From positions 1 through 64,000 of the forward strand of contig JAKARB010000013.1 in assembly GCA_021819435.1 (NCBI GenBank): 64,000 bases of DNA, written 5' to 3'. Under the pieces are notes generated by a model. That model did not search any database, was not told the origin of the DNA, and saw only the letters and a list, made by a program, of their open reading frames with translations. Made by a program: the position numbers and the translations under genes. Positions 47,744 through 56,270 of this stretch are shown here, one piece after another. The DNA is from Pseudomonadota bacterium (GTDB lineage: Bacteria > Pseudomonadota > Gammaproteobacteria > Burkholderiales > Burkholderiaceae_C). Numbering within the stretch: position 1 is the first letter of the stretch; every line of letters starts with the position of its first letter.

Positions 47744-49006
47744 ATGAGCATCCTCATCATCCAATTGCCGACCCGCAGCCGCCAGGTGATCGAACCGGCG
47801 GCGGCCGAGGCCGCGCCTGCCAGCTCGGGGCCCAAGGAATACAGCTACGTCCTCAGCGCCGACGGCCTGTCCGTGTCGCGCCAGGGGCGTTGCGTGGCCG
47901 CCATGTTGCCCAAGGCCGACAGCGTCATCGCCGTGATGCCGCCGACCGACCTGAGCTGGCACCGGGTGACCGTGCCCAAGGCCCCGGCCGCCCGCCTGCG
48001 CGCCGCCCTGGCCGGCATGCTGGAAGAAGCGCTGCTCGACGACCCCGAGGAGATGCACCTGGCGCTGGCGCCGCAGGCCAAGGCCGGCCAGACCGCCTGG
48101 GTGGCCGCCTGCGACCACACCTGGCTGACCGGCCAGCTCATGGCGCTGGAGAAGGCCAAGCTGCGCGTCGACCGCGTGGTGCCCGCCGTGGCGCCCGATG
48201 AGCCCGCCACCGCCTATTTCCACGAAGCTCACGCCAACCCGGCGGAAGACAACGAATCCGTGGCCGCAGTGCTGCTGACCTGGTCCACCGCCGAAGGCGT
48301 CTCGACCTGGCCGGTGGCTGGCAGCCTGGCGCGCGGCCTGCTGCCTGAGCCCCTGCCCGTGCAGGCCCGTTTCTTCGCGACGCCGCCCGTGGCCTCGCCG
48401 GCCGAGCGCTGGCTGGGCCGCGCCGTCACGGTGCAGACCCAGGGCGAGCACCTGCTGATGGCCGCCCGCTCGCTGTGGAACTTGCTGCAGTTCGAACTGA
48501 CGCCCAGCAGCAAGGGGCTTCATGCCTTGACGGACAAGTGGCGGCGCTTCATGAGCCCGCAGTGGCGACCGGCCCGTGTGGGTTTGTCCGCCTTGGTGGT
48601 GGTGCAGTTGCTGGGCCTCAACCTGTGGGCCTGGCAGCAGAAGCAGCAGGTGCAGGACAAGCGCAACGAGCTCGCCCGCATCCTCAAGCAGGCCCACCCG
48701 CAAGTCAGCGCTGTGCTCGACGCGCCGGTGCAGATGCAGCGCGAAACCGAGGCCCTGCGCGCGGCCGCCGGCCAGCCTGGCGACAACGACCTCGAGGCCT
48801 TGATGGGCGCCGTCGCCACCGCTTGGCCGCCCGAGCGCCCGACTGCCTCGCTTCAGTATGACGGCACAGCGCTGACCCTCACGCCGCCGGTGGGCTGGGG
48901 GCCGGATGAGATGGCCCAGTTCCGCGCGCGCCTGGGCGCAGCCGGTGTCGAAGTTGAACCCCTGGGCGATGGCCGCGTGAGCGTGCGCCGCGCCTCCCGA
49001 GTCTGA
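47744..49006 (+). CDS. gspL: Type II secretion assembly protein GspL
   Basis: A 420-residue bitopic protein that recruits the GspE ATPase. A cytoplasmic actin-like part (about 1-275), a single helix at about 278-298 (VGLSALVVVQLLGLNLWAW) and a periplasmic ferredoxin-like part. The segment HRVTVPKAPAARLRAALAGM is typical of the family. It starts 127 bp after gspK, the largest gap in the run; TACAAT at 47679-47684 could be part of an internal promoter. Confidence 0.92.
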   Translation: MSILIIQLPTRSRQVIEPAAAEAAPASSGPKEYSYVLSADGLSVSRQGRCVAAMLPKADSVIAVMPPTDLSWHRVTVPKAPAARLRAALAGMLEEALLDDPEEMHLALAPQAKAGQTAWVAACDHTWLTGQLMALEKAKLRVDRVVPAVAPDEPATAYFHEAHANPAEDNESVAAVLLTWSTAEGVSTWPVAGSLARGLLPEPLPVQARFFATPPVASPAERWLGRAVTVQTQGEHLLMAARSLWNLLQFELTPSSKGLHALTDKWRRFMSPQWRPARVGLSALVVVQLLGLNLWAWQQKQQVQDKRNELARILKQAHPQVSAVLDAPVQMQRETEALRAAAGQPGDNDLEALMGAVATAWPPERPTASLQYDGTALTLTPPVGWGPDEMAQFRARLGAAGVEVEPLGDGRVSVRRASRV

Positions 49007-49025
49007 AAGGCCAGGGCACCCACCC

Positions 49026-49541
49026 ATGACCCAACCCTCTCAACAGCTGCGGGCCCTGCGTGACGCCTGGCGGGCCAAGTGGTCGGCCCTGGCGCCGCGC
49101 GAACGCCGCATGGCCACCATCGCCGGTTGGCTGTTGCTGCTCGCGGTGGTGGTGCTGGTCGGCATCCGACCGGCTTGGCGCACCTTGGCGACCACGCCCG
49201 CGCAGATCAAGGAAGTCGACGCCCAGCTCGACCAGATGCGCCGGTTGGCCGATGAGGTGCAACTGCTGCGTCAGCGCCCCCCGGTGCCACCGGCCCAGGC
49301 CGAAGCTGCCCTGCGCTCGGCCTCCGACCGCCTGGGCACCGCCGCCACGTTGGCGGTGCAAGGCGACCGCGCCACGCTCACCCTGCGCGACGTGCCCGGC
49401 GATAGCCTGGCTTCGTGGCTCGACGAGGTCCGCACCGCCGCGCGCGCACGGCCACTGGAGGCCAACCTGCAACAGGCCCAGGCCGGTCACTACAGTGGCA
49501 ACATCGTGCTGAGCCTGTCCACGGCCCAGGCGCCTCGCTGA
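49026..49541 (+). CDS. gspM: Type II secretion protein GspM
   Basis: A 171-residue partner of GspL. A short cytoplasmic N-terminus with PRERRMATIAGWLLLLAVVV, one helix, then a periplasmic coiled coil and ferredoxin-like domain. Identified by position, size and the WxxLxPRERR-like start (WSALAPRERRM). Confidence 0.9.
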   Translation: MTQPSQQLRALRDAWRAKWSALAPRERRMATIAGWLLLLAVVVLVGIRPAWRTLATTPAQIKEVDAQLDQMRRLADEVQLLRQRPPVPPAQAEAALRSASDRLGTAATLAVQGDRATLTLRDVPGDSLASWLDEVRTAARARPLEANLQQAQAGHYSGNIVLSLSTAQAPR

Positions 49542-49555
49542 AGGACGGCATCGAC

Positions 49556-50476
49556 ATGGCTGGCCTGCCCCTCCTCAATCGCCGCCCCGGCTGGATGAAA
49601 GGCGCGACCGCGCTGACCACCCGCTGGCTGGAGTCCACCCTGGAAGTCGCTCGCTGGGAGAACATGCGCCGCGCGGGCCGACGCTGGGGTTGGTGGGGCG
49701 CGGGCGTGGGCGCGGCCTTGGGCCTGATCGCCTATGCGCCGGCGCCCTGGCTGGCCAAGGCCGTGGTGTCCGCCTCGGACGGGCGGCTCCTGCTGGCCGA
49801 TGCCCAGGGCACCATCTGGCGTGGCGACGCCGTGGCCGTGCTCACCGGCGGGCCGGGCAGTCGCGATGCGCGGGCCTTGCCTGGCAGGTTGAACTGGTCG
49901 ATGCGGCTGGGGCTGCAAGGCGTTTCGCTCGTCTTGCAGCAGGACTGCTGCATCCAGACCCCGCTGGTGTTGCAGATCCAGCCCGCGTGGTCGGGCGCCA
50001 CCGTGCGCGTGGCCACCCAGCCCCTGCCCGGCCAGCCTTTGCAGAGCGCCGGTGAAGTCGGCCATTGGCCGGCGGCCTGGCTCGGCGGCCTGGGCACGCC
50101 GTGGAACACGCTGCAACTCAGCGGCGTGCTGCGCGTGAGCACCCGCGACCTCACCTTCGCCTGGACGCAAGGGCGCCTGCGCGTCCAGGGCCAGGCCGAG
50201 GTGGCGCTCGACAACGTTGCCTCGCGCATCACCACGCTCGACCGCCTGGGCTCCTATCGGCTCGACATCGCTGGCGACGCCGAAGGGCAAGTGCAACTCA
50301 ACCTGGGCACCCTCGACGGGGCCCTGAACCTGACGGGCAGCGGCGGCGTCACGCCTTCTGGCGTGCGCTTCCGTGGCGAAGCCCGGGCCAGCGAAGCCAC
50401 CCAGGGCGCGCTGGACAACCTCTTGAACATCATCGGGCGTCGCCAAGGCGACCGCTCCGTCATTTCGATCGGATAA
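49556..50476 (+). CDS. gspN: Type II secretion protein GspN
   Basis: A 306-residue inner-membrane-anchored periplasmic protein. The hydrophobic segment is at about 45-65 (GWWGAGVGAALGLIAYAPA), followed by the GspN domain (DGRLLLADAQGTIWRGDAVA, CCIQTPLVLQIQPAWSG). GspN is present only in some T2SSs. The start at 49556 is set 14 bp after gspM. Confidence 0.9.
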   Translation: MAGLPLLNRRPGWMKGATALTTRWLESTLEVARWENMRRAGRRWGWWGAGVGAALGLIAYAPAPWLAKAVVSASDGRLLLADAQGTIWRGDAVAVLTGGPGSRDARALPGRLNWSMRLGLQGVSLVLQQDCCIQTPLVLQIQPAWSGATVRVATQPLPGQPLQSAGEVGHWPAAWLGGLGTPWNTLQLSGVLRVSTRDLTFAWTQGRLRVQGQAEVALDNVASRITTLDRLGSYRLDIAGDAEGQVQLNLGTLDGALNLTGSGGVTPSGVRFRGEARASEATQGALDNLLNIIGRRQGDRSVISIG

Positions 50477-50479
50477 GGC

Positions 50480-52759
50480 ATGAAGACCCATCCCCTGCTC
50501 ACGCGCTCCCGCGCCACCGCCCTGGTCACGGCGCTCGCCCTGGCTTTCGGCCCCGGTGGCCTGCTGCCAGGCTTCATGGTGGGCGCGGCCTCGGCGGCCC
50601 CTGTCAAGAAGGGCGGCGCCACGGTCACGTTGAACTTCGTCAACGCCGAGATCGAAGGCGTGGCACGGGCGATGGCCGTCATCGTCGACAAGCAGATCAT
50701 GGTCGACCCGCGCGTCAAGGGCGCGATCACGCTCTACAGCGACCAGCCCCTGACGCCGCGCGAGGCGTACCTGAACTTCCTCGCGGCGCTGCGCGGCCAG
50801 GGCTTCAGCGTGGTCGAGGTGGGCAACATGCTCAAGATCGTGCCCGAGGCCGAAGCCAAGCTGCAGACCGGCACCGTCGAGGTGGGTTCGGTCAAGCGCG
50901 CGGGCGACCAGGTCATCACGCAGATCTTCCGCCTGCAGTTCGAATCGGCGGCCAACATGGTCGGCGTGCTGCGCCCGCTCATCAGCCCCAACAACACGAT
51001 CAACGCCAACCCCGGCAGCAACACCCTGGTGGTGACCGACTACGCCGACAACCTGCAGCGCATCAGCCAGATGATCGCGGCGATGGACGTGCCTTCGTCC
51101 ACCGACCTGGAGGTGATCCCGCTGCAATACGCCATCGCTGTCGACGTGGCGCCGATGGTGCAGAAGCTCGTCGATGGCGGCGGTGCGGCCGGTGGCGCGC
51201 CGGGTGGTGCTGCGGCCAGCGGGGCCGTGGTGATGGCCGATGCACGCACCAACACGCTGATGGTGCGCGCGCCCAACGCGGCCCGCCTGGGCCTGGTGCG
51301 CAGCCTGATCCAGCGCCTGGACCGCCCGGGCACGGCCGGCGTGGGCGGCAGCGGCATCCACGTGGTCTACCTGCGCAACGCCGACGCGACCAAGCTGGCG
51401 CAGGTGCTGCGCGCGGCGTTTGCTTCGGTTGGCGGCGGTGGCGGTGCTTCGTCGTCGGGTGGTGGCGGCAGTTCGCCGGTCACCAACACGGCATCCACGC
51501 CGACCGCGCAGACGAACCTGAACACCTCTTCGAACAGCTCTTCCGGTGGCGCCTCCTCGCAGGCCACGGCGCCGGTGGGCGCATCGGCCCAGCCCTCGAC
51601 CGGCGGCTTCATCCAGGCCGACCCGAGCACCAACTCGCTCATCATCACGGCCAGCGACGCGCTCTACAAGCAACTGCGTGCCGTCATCGACCAGCTCGAC
51701 GGCCGCCGCGCCCAGATCTACATCGAGGCGATGATCGTGGAAGTCAGCGAGCAGAAGCTGGCGGAGGCCGGTTTCCAGTGGGCAGGCGGTTCGGGCGACA
51801 GCAGCCGGATCGTGGCGGGTACCAGCCTCGGCAAGGGCAGCATCCCAGGGTTGTTCAGCCTGATCGCCGACCCGAAGACCGTTGGTGCGAGCGTGGCGGG
51901 CCTGAACGTGGGCTTTGCGCGCAGGCTGGGCAATGGCCAGTACAGCCTCGGTGCGCTGGCTTCCTTCCTCGAAACCAACGCCGATGGCAACGTGCTGTCC
52001 AAGCCGAACATGATCGCGCTGGACAACGAAGAGGCCAAGATCGTCGTCGGCCAGAACGTGCCTTTCGTCACCGGTTCCTACACGAACAACAATTCCAACT
52101 CTGGTTCGGTGAACCCGTTCACCACGGTTGAGCGCAAGGACGTGGGCCTGACGCTGCGGGTGCGCCCGCAGGTTGGAGAAGGCGGCACGGTGCGCATGAC
52201 CGTGTTCCAGGAAAACTCCTCGGTCGACCCTTCCAGCAAGACCAACACACAAGGCCTGACCACCAACAAGAGTTCGATCGAAACCACGGTGGTGGTCGAC
52301 AATGGCACGACTCTGGTGCTGGGTGGTCTGCTCAAGGACGAGTTCAGCAACGGCGATTCCAAGGTGCCGGTGCTGGGCGACATCCCCGTGCTGGGCGAGT
52401 TGTTCAAGAGCCGCTCGCGCTCGCGCAACAAGACCAACCTGATGGTCTTCCTGCGCCCGGTGGTGATGCGCGATGTGGACGCGGCCAATGCCATCACGCT
52501 GGACCGCTATGAGTACATGCGCCAGAAGCAGATCAACTCGCAGCCCGAGCCGAGCACGGTGCTTGGCGCGGTGAACGGCGCGCCGGTGGTCGAGCCGCTC
52601 AAGCTCAGCAACGAGATGGTGCCGCCCTCGGTGCGCCAGCCGCTGGATGACCCGAACGCTGCAGAACCCAACGTGATGATGCCGCGCGTGCAGCCGGTGC
52701 CGGCGCCCAACGCCGAGCCGGTCACCCCTGTCGCCCCGGTGGCGCCCGCTTCACGCTGA
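50480..52759 (+). CDS. gspD: Type II secretion outer-membrane secretin GspD
   Basis: A 759-residue secretin with signal peptide (ALALAFGPGGLLPGFMVG...ASAA). N0 begins VTLNFVNAEIEGVARAMAVI; N1-N3 follow, N3 having a long Gly/Ser insert (about 315-365). The C-domain holds RRAQIYIEAMIVEVSEQKLAE, VGQNVPFVTGSY and the secretin signature VVVDNGTTLVLGGLL. A Pro/Ala/Val-rich tail replaces a recognisable S-domain. No pilotin gene is adjacent. Confidence 0.96.
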   Translation: MKTHPLLTRSRATALVTALALAFGPGGLLPGFMVGAASAAPVKKGGATVTLNFVNAEIEGVARAMAVIVDKQIMVDPRVKGAITLYSDQPLTPREAYLNFLAALRGQGFSVVEVGNMLKIVPEAEAKLQTGTVEVGSVKRAGDQVITQIFRLQFESAANMVGVLRPLISPNNTINANPGSNTLVVTDYADNLQRISQMIAAMDVPSSTDLEVIPLQYAIAVDVAPMVQKLVDGGGAAGGAPGGAAASGAVVMADARTNTLMVRAPNAARLGLVRSLIQRLDRPGTAGVGGSGIHVVYLRNADATKLAQVLRAAFASVGGGGGASSSGGGGSSPVTNTASTPTAQTNLNTSSNSSSGGASSQATAPVGASAQPSTGGFIQADPSTNSLIITASDALYKQLRAVIDQLDGRRAQIYIEAMIVEVSEQKLAEAGFQWAGGSGDSSRIVAGTSLGKGSIPGLFSLIADPKTVGASVAGLNVGFARRLGNGQYSLGALASFLETNADGNVLSKPNMIALDNEEAKIVVGQNVPFVTGSYTNNNSNSGSVNPFTTVERKDVGLTLRVRPQVGEGGTVRMTVFQENSSVDPSSKTNTQGLTTNKSSIETTVVVDNGTTLVLGGLLKDEFSNGDSKVPVLGDIPVLGELFKSRSRSRNKTNLMVFLRPVVMRDVDAANAITLDRYEYMRQKQINSQPEPSTVLGAVNGAPVVEPLKLSNEMVPPSVRQPLDDPNAAEPNVMMPRVQPVPAPNAEPVTPVAPVAPASR

Positions 52760-52779
52760 CCGATCGGAGTCGCACCACC

Positions 52780-54204
52780 ATGGGCGCACGCCACCCCCTT
52801 CCTTATCCGTTCGCCCGGGCCCACGGCCTGCTGCTCGAAGCCGATGGCGAGCGCTCGACCCTGTGGGCGAGCACCAGCGTGTCGCCTGCGGCCTTGTCCG
52901 AGGTGATGCGCAAGTACGCCGTCGATGTCATCGAGGAGGAGCCGCCCGAGACGCTGTCCCAGCGCATCGCGGCAGCCTATGCCGCAGGTGAGGGCAGCGC
53001 CGCCGCCGTGGTCGGCGAAGTCGAAAGCGCGGTCGACCTTTCGCGCATGCTGCAGGACCTGCCAGCGGTCGAAGACCTGCTGGAGTCGAGCAACGACGCG
53101 CCCATCATCCGCATGCTCAACGCGCTGCTCACGCAGGCCGCGAAGGATGGCGCCTCCGACATCCACATCGAGCCCTACGAGCGCTCTTCGTCGGTGCGCT
53201 TCCGCGTCGACGGCACGCTGCGCGAGGTGGTGCAGCCCAACAAGGCTTTGCACGCCGCGCTGATCTCGCGCCTGAAGATCATGGCTGAGCTCGACATCTC
53301 GGAAAAGCGCCTGCCGCAAGACGGCCGCATCAGCCTGCGCATCGGCGGCCGCGCGGTGGACGTTCGCGTCTCGACCCTGCCATCGGCCCACGGCGAGCGT
53401 GCCGTGCTGCGGATCCTGGACAAGGGCGACGCCAACAAGTTCACCCTTGAATCGCTGGGCATGAGCGGCGATTCGCTCGACCGCTTCAAGCGCCTGCTGC
53501 GTCAGCCCCACGGCATCGTGCTGGTCACCGGCCCCACCGGCTCGGGTAAGACCACCACGCTGTACGCCGGCCTGAGCACGGTCGACGCCGCCACCACCAA
53601 CGTGCTGACGGTGGAAGACCCGGTCGAATACGAGCTGCCCGGCATCGGCCAGACCCAGGTCAACGCCAAGATCGACCTGACTTTTGCCAAGGCTCTGCGC
53701 GCCATCCTGCGGCAAGACCCGGACGTCATCATGATCGGTGAAATCCGCGACTTCGAGACCGCGCAGATCGCCGTGCAGGCTTCGCTGACTGGTCACTTGG
53801 TGCTGGCCACGCTGCACACCAACGACGCCCCCAGCGCCGTCACCCGCCTGACCGACATGGGCATCGAGCCCTTCCTGCTGTCTTCTTCGTTGCTGGGCGT
53901 GCTCGGCCAGCGCCTGGTGCGCAAGCTGTGCGTGCACTGCAAGCGCCAGGACGACCAGGGCAAGTGGCACCCCGTGGGCTGCCCCGAGTGCGGCATGAGC
54001 GGCTACAAGGGCCGCACTGGCGTCTACGAACTCATGGTGGCCGACGACGAGATCCGTGGCCTCATCCATGCGCAGGCCGCCGAGTCCAAACTCTTCGAGG
54101 TGGCCCAGCTCAGCGGCATGAAGACCATGCGCGAAGACGGCGACCGCCTCGTGGCCGAAGGCGTGACCTCGCTCGAAGAGGTCTTGCGCGTCACGCGGGA
54201 ATGA
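52780..54204 (+). CDS. gspE: Type II secretion ATPase GspE
   Basis: A 474-residue cytoplasmic hexameric ATPase. Walker A is GPTGSGKTTT, the Asp box and Walker B lie in RQDPDVIMIGEIRDFETA and the His box is LATLHTNDAPSAV. The zinc-binding region has CVHC and CPEC motifs (KLCVHCKRQ, GCPECGMSGYKGRTG). The N-terminal domain is shorter than in some relatives. Confidence 0.97.
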   Translation: MGARHPLPYPFARAHGLLLEADGERSTLWASTSVSPAALSEVMRKYAVDVIEEEPPETLSQRIAAAYAAGEGSAAAVVGEVESAVDLSRMLQDLPAVEDLLESSNDAPIIRMLNALLTQAAKDGASDIHIEPYERSSSVRFRVDGTLREVVQPNKALHAALISRLKIMAELDISEKRLPQDGRISLRIGGRAVDVRVSTLPSAHGERAVLRILDKGDANKFTLESLGMSGDSLDRFKRLLRQPHGIVLVTGPTGSGKTTTLYAGLSTVDAATTNVLTVEDPVEYELPGIGQTQVNAKIDLTFAKALRAILRQDPDVIMIGEIRDFETAQIAVQASLTGHLVLATLHTNDAPSAVTRLTDMGIEPFLLSSSLLGVLGQRLVRKLCVHCKRQDDQGKWHPVGCPECGMSGYKGRTGVYELMVADDEIRGLIHAQAAESKLFEVAQLSGMKTMREDGDRLVAEGVTSLEEVLRVTRE

Positions 54205-54242
54205 GCGCTCGAGCGCCCGCCCAGACCTGAGATCCACCTGCC

Positions 54243-55463
54243 ATGCCCGCCTTTCGCTTCGAAGCCCTGGACGCCACCGGCAAGACCGTCAACGGCCTGG
54301 TCGACGCCGACAACCCCAAGGCCGCGCGCGCCCAGTTGCGCACCCAGCACATGGTGCCGCTCAAGGTCACGCCGGTGCAGGTGGCGGAAAGCGAGCAGAG
54401 CGCTTCGACCAAGCTGTTCGCGCGGCGGGTGTTTAACTCGTCCGAGCTGGCCGTGTGGACGCGTCAGCTCTCTGGCCTCGTGGTGGCTGGCTTGCCCCTT
54501 GAGCGTGCCCTCACAGCCCTGGCCGATGAAGCCGAAGATCCGCGTCAGCGTGAGCTCGTGGCCCACCTGCGTGCCGAAGTCAACGCAGGTTCGCCCTTCG
54601 CCCGTGCCCTGCTCGGCTCGCCACGCGAGTTCGACGAGGTCTATTGCGGCGTGGTGGCCGCAGGCGAGCAGAGCGGCCAGCTCGGCGGCGTGCTCGATAA
54701 GCTCGCCAATGACCTCGAAGAGCAGCAGGCGCTGAAGTCCAAGTTGATCGGCGCCACGCTGTACCCGGCCATCGTTTCGGCCTTCGCCGTGGTCATCGTG
54801 GTGGCGCTGCTGGTGTTCGTGGTGCCGCAGGTGGCGCAGGTGTTCTCCAGCAGCAAGCGGGCCTTGCCTTTCCTGACCCAGTTCATGCTGGGCCTGAGCG
54901 CCTTCATGCGCAACTGGGGGTGGTTGTTGGCGCTGGCCATCGTCGGTGGCGGCGCTGGCCTGGCCGTCGCGCTGCGCGACGAGGGTTTCCGCCAGAAGTT
55001 CGACGCGTTCTGGCTGGAGCTGCCCATCATCGGGCGGCTTTCGCGGGGCTACAACGCGGCGCGTTTCGCGGGCACGCTGGCGATGCTGGCGGGCTCGGGC
55101 GTGCCGATCTTGAAGGCCTTGCAGGCGGCGGCCGAGACGCTTTCCAACCGCGCCATGCGCGCCGACGCGATGGACGCGCTGGTGCAGGTGCGCGAAGGCG
55201 CGCCGTTGGCCTCGGCCATTGCGGCCAAGAAGCGCTTCCCGGGCCTGCTGTCGATGTTCGCCCGCCTGGGCGAGCAGACCGGTCAGTTGCCGCTGATGCT
55301 GCAACGCGCCGCGGTGCAGCTCTCGGGTGAGGTGCAGCGCCGCGCGCTGGCCATCGCCACGGTGCTGGAGCCGCTGCTCATCGTGGTGATGGGCCTGGTG
55401 GTCATGCTCATCGTGATGTCGGTGATGCTGCCCATCATGCAGATGAACACCTGGGTGAAGTGA
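54243..55463 (+). CDS. gspF: Type II secretion inner-membrane platform protein GspF
   Basis: A 406-residue polytopic protein. N-terminus PAFRFEALDATGKTVNG and two repeated T2SSF domains (FTRQLSGLV-like WTRQLSGLVVAGLPLERAL; RFAGTLAMLAGSGVPILKAL), with three helices ending LLIVVMGLVVMLIVMSVMLP. Last gene of the T2SS operon. The 114 bp after it holds no gene. Confidence 0.96.
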   Translation: MPAFRFEALDATGKTVNGLVDADNPKAARAQLRTQHMVPLKVTPVQVAESEQSASTKLFARRVFNSSELAVWTRQLSGLVVAGLPLERALTALADEAEDPRQRELVAHLRAEVNAGSPFARALLGSPREFDEVYCGVVAAGEQSGQLGGVLDKLANDLEEQQALKSKLIGATLYPAIVSAFAVVIVVALLVFVVPQVAQVFSSSKRALPFLTQFMLGLSAFMRNWGWLLALAIVGGGAGLAVALRDEGFRQKFDAFWLELPIIGRLSRGYNAARFAGTLAMLAGSGVPILKALQAAAETLSNRAMRADAMDALVQVREGAPLASAIAAKKRFPGLLSMFARLGEQTGQLPLMLQRAAVQLSGEVQRRALAIATVLEPLLIVVMGLVVMLIVMSVMLPIMQMNTWVK

Positions 55464-55577
55464 GCGCTGCGCCCCTCACTGGGCGCCTGACGCGAAAGCG
55501 CTCCCCCGCAGCTGAGTGTGTCGGGGGCTGTCAGATTCATCCGTTTGTATCATTTCGAATCGCGTACGATCGTTGCC

Positions 55578-56270
55578 ATGAAGTTGCTCCTGATCGACGA
55601 CCATCCGCTGTTCCGTGACGGCCTGAGCCTCCTCATCCAGCATCGCCTCGATTTGGCCGAACACGGCGGGGCGGAAGTGGTGGAAGCCGGCAACCTGGGT
55701 GACGCCCTGGCGGCGCTGACTCGGCACCCCGATGTCGACCTGGTGCTGCTCGACCTGGGGCTGGTCGATCGCCAGGGGCTGGGCACGCTCAGCGAATGGC
55801 GGGAGCTGGCGCCTCAATGGCCCGTGGTGGTGCTGTCGGCAGATGACCGGCCCGGCACCATCCTCGCTGCCATTGACCAAGGTGCTTCGGGCTTCATCCC
55901 CAAGACGGTGGATGCGTCGGTCATGCAGGAGGCGCTGCGTCGCGTGCTCTCCGGCGGCGTCTACCTGCCGCCCTTGCCGAGCGATGCCGTGGCCACGGCG
56001 CCCACGCCGGCACATGACGACGACACCCTCCTGCGCGACGAGCCCGTTGGGCCAGAGACCACGCTGGGGCTGTCTGGCCGCCAGCTTGATGTGCTGAGGC
56101 TGCTCGTCGAGGGCAAGCCCAACAAGGAGATCTGCCGCGTGCTCTCGCTGTCCGAGTCGACTGTCAAGACGCACCTGTCGGCGATCTTTCGCAAACTCAA
56201 AGTCAGCAGCCGCACGCAGGCCGTGGTGGCCGTGGCGCGCGCCGGCGTCACCCTGGCTCGCAAGGGCTGA
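55578..56270 (+). CDS. NarL/LuxR-family response regulator
   Basis: A 230-residue two-component regulator. The receiver domain starts KLLLIDDHPLFRDGLSLL; the phosphorylated Asp is Asp59 in LVLLDLGL. The C-terminal HTH is LSGRQLDVLRLLVEGKPNKE, ending STVKTHLSAIFRKLKV. It converges on, and overlaps by 23 nt, the hybrid histidine kinase gene, its probable partner. The target genes are unknown; gspF ends 114 bp upstream. Confidence 0.92.
   Translation: MKLLLIDDHPLFRDGLSLLIQHRLDLAEHGGAEVVEAGNLGDALAALTRHPDVDLVLLDLGLVDRQGLGTLSEWRELAPQWPVVVLSADDRPGTILAAIDQGASGFIPKTVDASVMQEALRRVLSGGVYLPPLPSDAVATAPTPAHDDDTLLRDEPVGPETTLGLSGRQLDVLRLLVEGKPNKEICRVLSLSESTVKTHLSAIFRKLKVSSRTQAVVAVARAGVTLARKG

Noticed and set aside
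49490-52252. Open frame of 920 codons on the minus strand opposite gspN and gspD
   Set aside because: Antisense to a well-identified secretin and GspN; a codon-bias shadow.
55490-55535. GC-rich inverted repeat after gspF as a terminator
   Set aside because: Only a six-base CCCCCG/CGGGGG stem with a long loop and no T-run; too weak to call.
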